This document shows, one piece after another, positions 63,511-64,000 of a DNA stretch of 64,000 nt. The notes beneath the pieces were generated by a model, which saw only the letters and a list, made by a program, of their open reading frames with translations, made no database searches and was not told the DNA's origin. Made by a program: the position numbers and the translations under genes. This DNA is from Roseiarcus sp963806935. GTDB lineage: Bacteria > Pseudomonadota > Alphaproteobacteria > Rhizobiales > Beijerinckiaceae. The DNA lies in NCBI GenBank assembly GCA_963806935.1, contig CAWEAT010000010.1, forward strand, positions 1 to 64,000, given 5' to 3'. Position 1 is the first letter of the stretch; every line of letters starts with the position of its first letter.

Positions 63511-64000
63511 ATGTCCTGCCGACTGGACCTGTCAATGCGTCTTGCGGTCGCGCTCGCGGGGCTCGTCCTCGGATCGGCCGCCGCAAATGCTCAGACTTGT
63601 GGACCCGGCAAGCTCGGAACCTCGCGCGTGGTCGAGGTCGGCGCGCACGGCGGCCTCGAGGTTGGCCTGAAGACCTATCCGCAAACGATCCCCCTCGCCG
63701 ATCATGAGGTGATTCTGACCTTCGACGACGGGCCGGCGGCCAAGACGACGCCGGAGATCCTGAACGCGCTGGCCGAGGAGTGCGTTCGCGCGACGTTCTT
63801 CGACATCGGCCGCAACGTCGAGGGCCTGCCCGAGATCGCGCGGCGCGAAGCGCTGGATGGCCACAATGTCGCCCACCACACCTGGTCGCACCCACAGCCA
63901 ACGCTTCGCTACATGTCCGAAGCCGCCGCGCGCGCGGACATACTGCGCGGGATGATCGCGGTCGAAAAGGCGGCGTACGGGCAGACCTTTCCTGAGGGCG
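63511..64000 (+). CDS. Polysaccharide deacetylase (NodB domain), partial, runs off the window
   Basis: At least 163 residues. Signal peptide (VALAGLVLGSAAANA). NodB motif 1 VILTFDDGPAAKTTPEIL (Asp-Asp) and motif 2 HHTWSHPQP (His...His). Removes N-acetyl groups from peptidoglycan or chitin-like polymers, in the family with PgdA. The stop is beyond 64000. Confidence 0.9.
   Translation, partial: MSCRLDLSMRLAVALAGLVLGSAAANAQTCGPGKLGTSRVVEVGAHGGLEVGLKTYPQTIPLADHEVILTFDDGPAAKTTPEILNALAEECVRATFFDIGRNVEGLPEIARREALDGHNVAHHTWSHPQPTLRYMSEAAARADILRGMIAVEKAAYGQTFPEG

Noticed and set aside
1..64000. tRNA or rRNA genes
   Set aside because: T-loop-like GTTCGA strings, for example near 32645, fall inside coding genes without acceptor stems; none accepted.

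Overview
The window is high-GC DNA (by eye about 63-66 %) from an alphaproteobacterium, most likely Rhizobiales/Hyphomicrobiales. The gene order rpsM-rpsK-rpoA-rplQ followed by a degP/Q-type protease, the fused malic enzyme MaeB, the dispersed palindromic repeats (GCGAGGAGCGAAGCGACG type) and two TTAACCAT boxes of the CtrA type all fit that group. I cannot name a genus. No rRNA, tRNA or CRISPR array was seen.

Layout. 28-2010: two glycosyltransferases on the minus strand, each broken by a frameshift. 2342-9219: an unusual accessory block with an AMP-forming acyl ligase, a carrier protein fused to a thioesterase with a Cys nucleophile, two stand-alone methyltransferases, and a dimethylformamidase-like protein fused to a methyltransferase. 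9496-14456: heptose epimerase HldD, a ~910-residue GT9/methyltransferase-like fusion and another glycosyltransferase. Together 28-14456 look like an LPS/surface-glycan locus with an embedded acyl-activation and methylation module. 14497-23625: a DUF5996 protein, a small secreted protein, an SDR, a YiiX-like peptidase with a C-terminal zinc finger, an M29 aminopeptidase, a catalase-like peroxidase with cytochrome b561, then psuG, a quinone reductase and a DUF302 protein; the PfkB kinase at 23639-24526 completes the presumed pseudouridine-catabolism operon. 24581-27323: a cytochrome c-like gene split by a 1.5 kb IS110/IS1111-type element. 27718-37041: pirin, response regulator, cytochrome b561, glycosyltransferase, hydrolase, YgjP peptidase, CobU, AlgX-like protein, P450, ThpR.

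37089-40252 is a polar amino-acid ABC transporter. It is followed by an NTF2-like protein, a class III aminotransferase, the SleB hydrolase, an AEC transporter, alanine dehydrogenase, an orphan binding protein, XseB and a ParA-like ATPase. From 48662 the window is mostly housekeeping: HtrA protease, L17, RpoA, S11, S13, parvulin isomerase, ArgJ, MutT, cytochrome c, VapBC, XerC, an epimerase, MaeB, a GH25 lysozyme and the start of a polysaccharide deacetylase that runs off the end.

A striking property is the number of single-base indels: at least 20 reading-frame breaks, about 18 of them before 39.3 kb. Many lie in short homopolymers, and one pair compensates itself inside one gene. This could be sequencing or assembly error, real decay, or both. 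Disrupted genes are listed as pseudogenes with the full span that homology-like continuity supports, and the protein descriptions assume the repaired frame.
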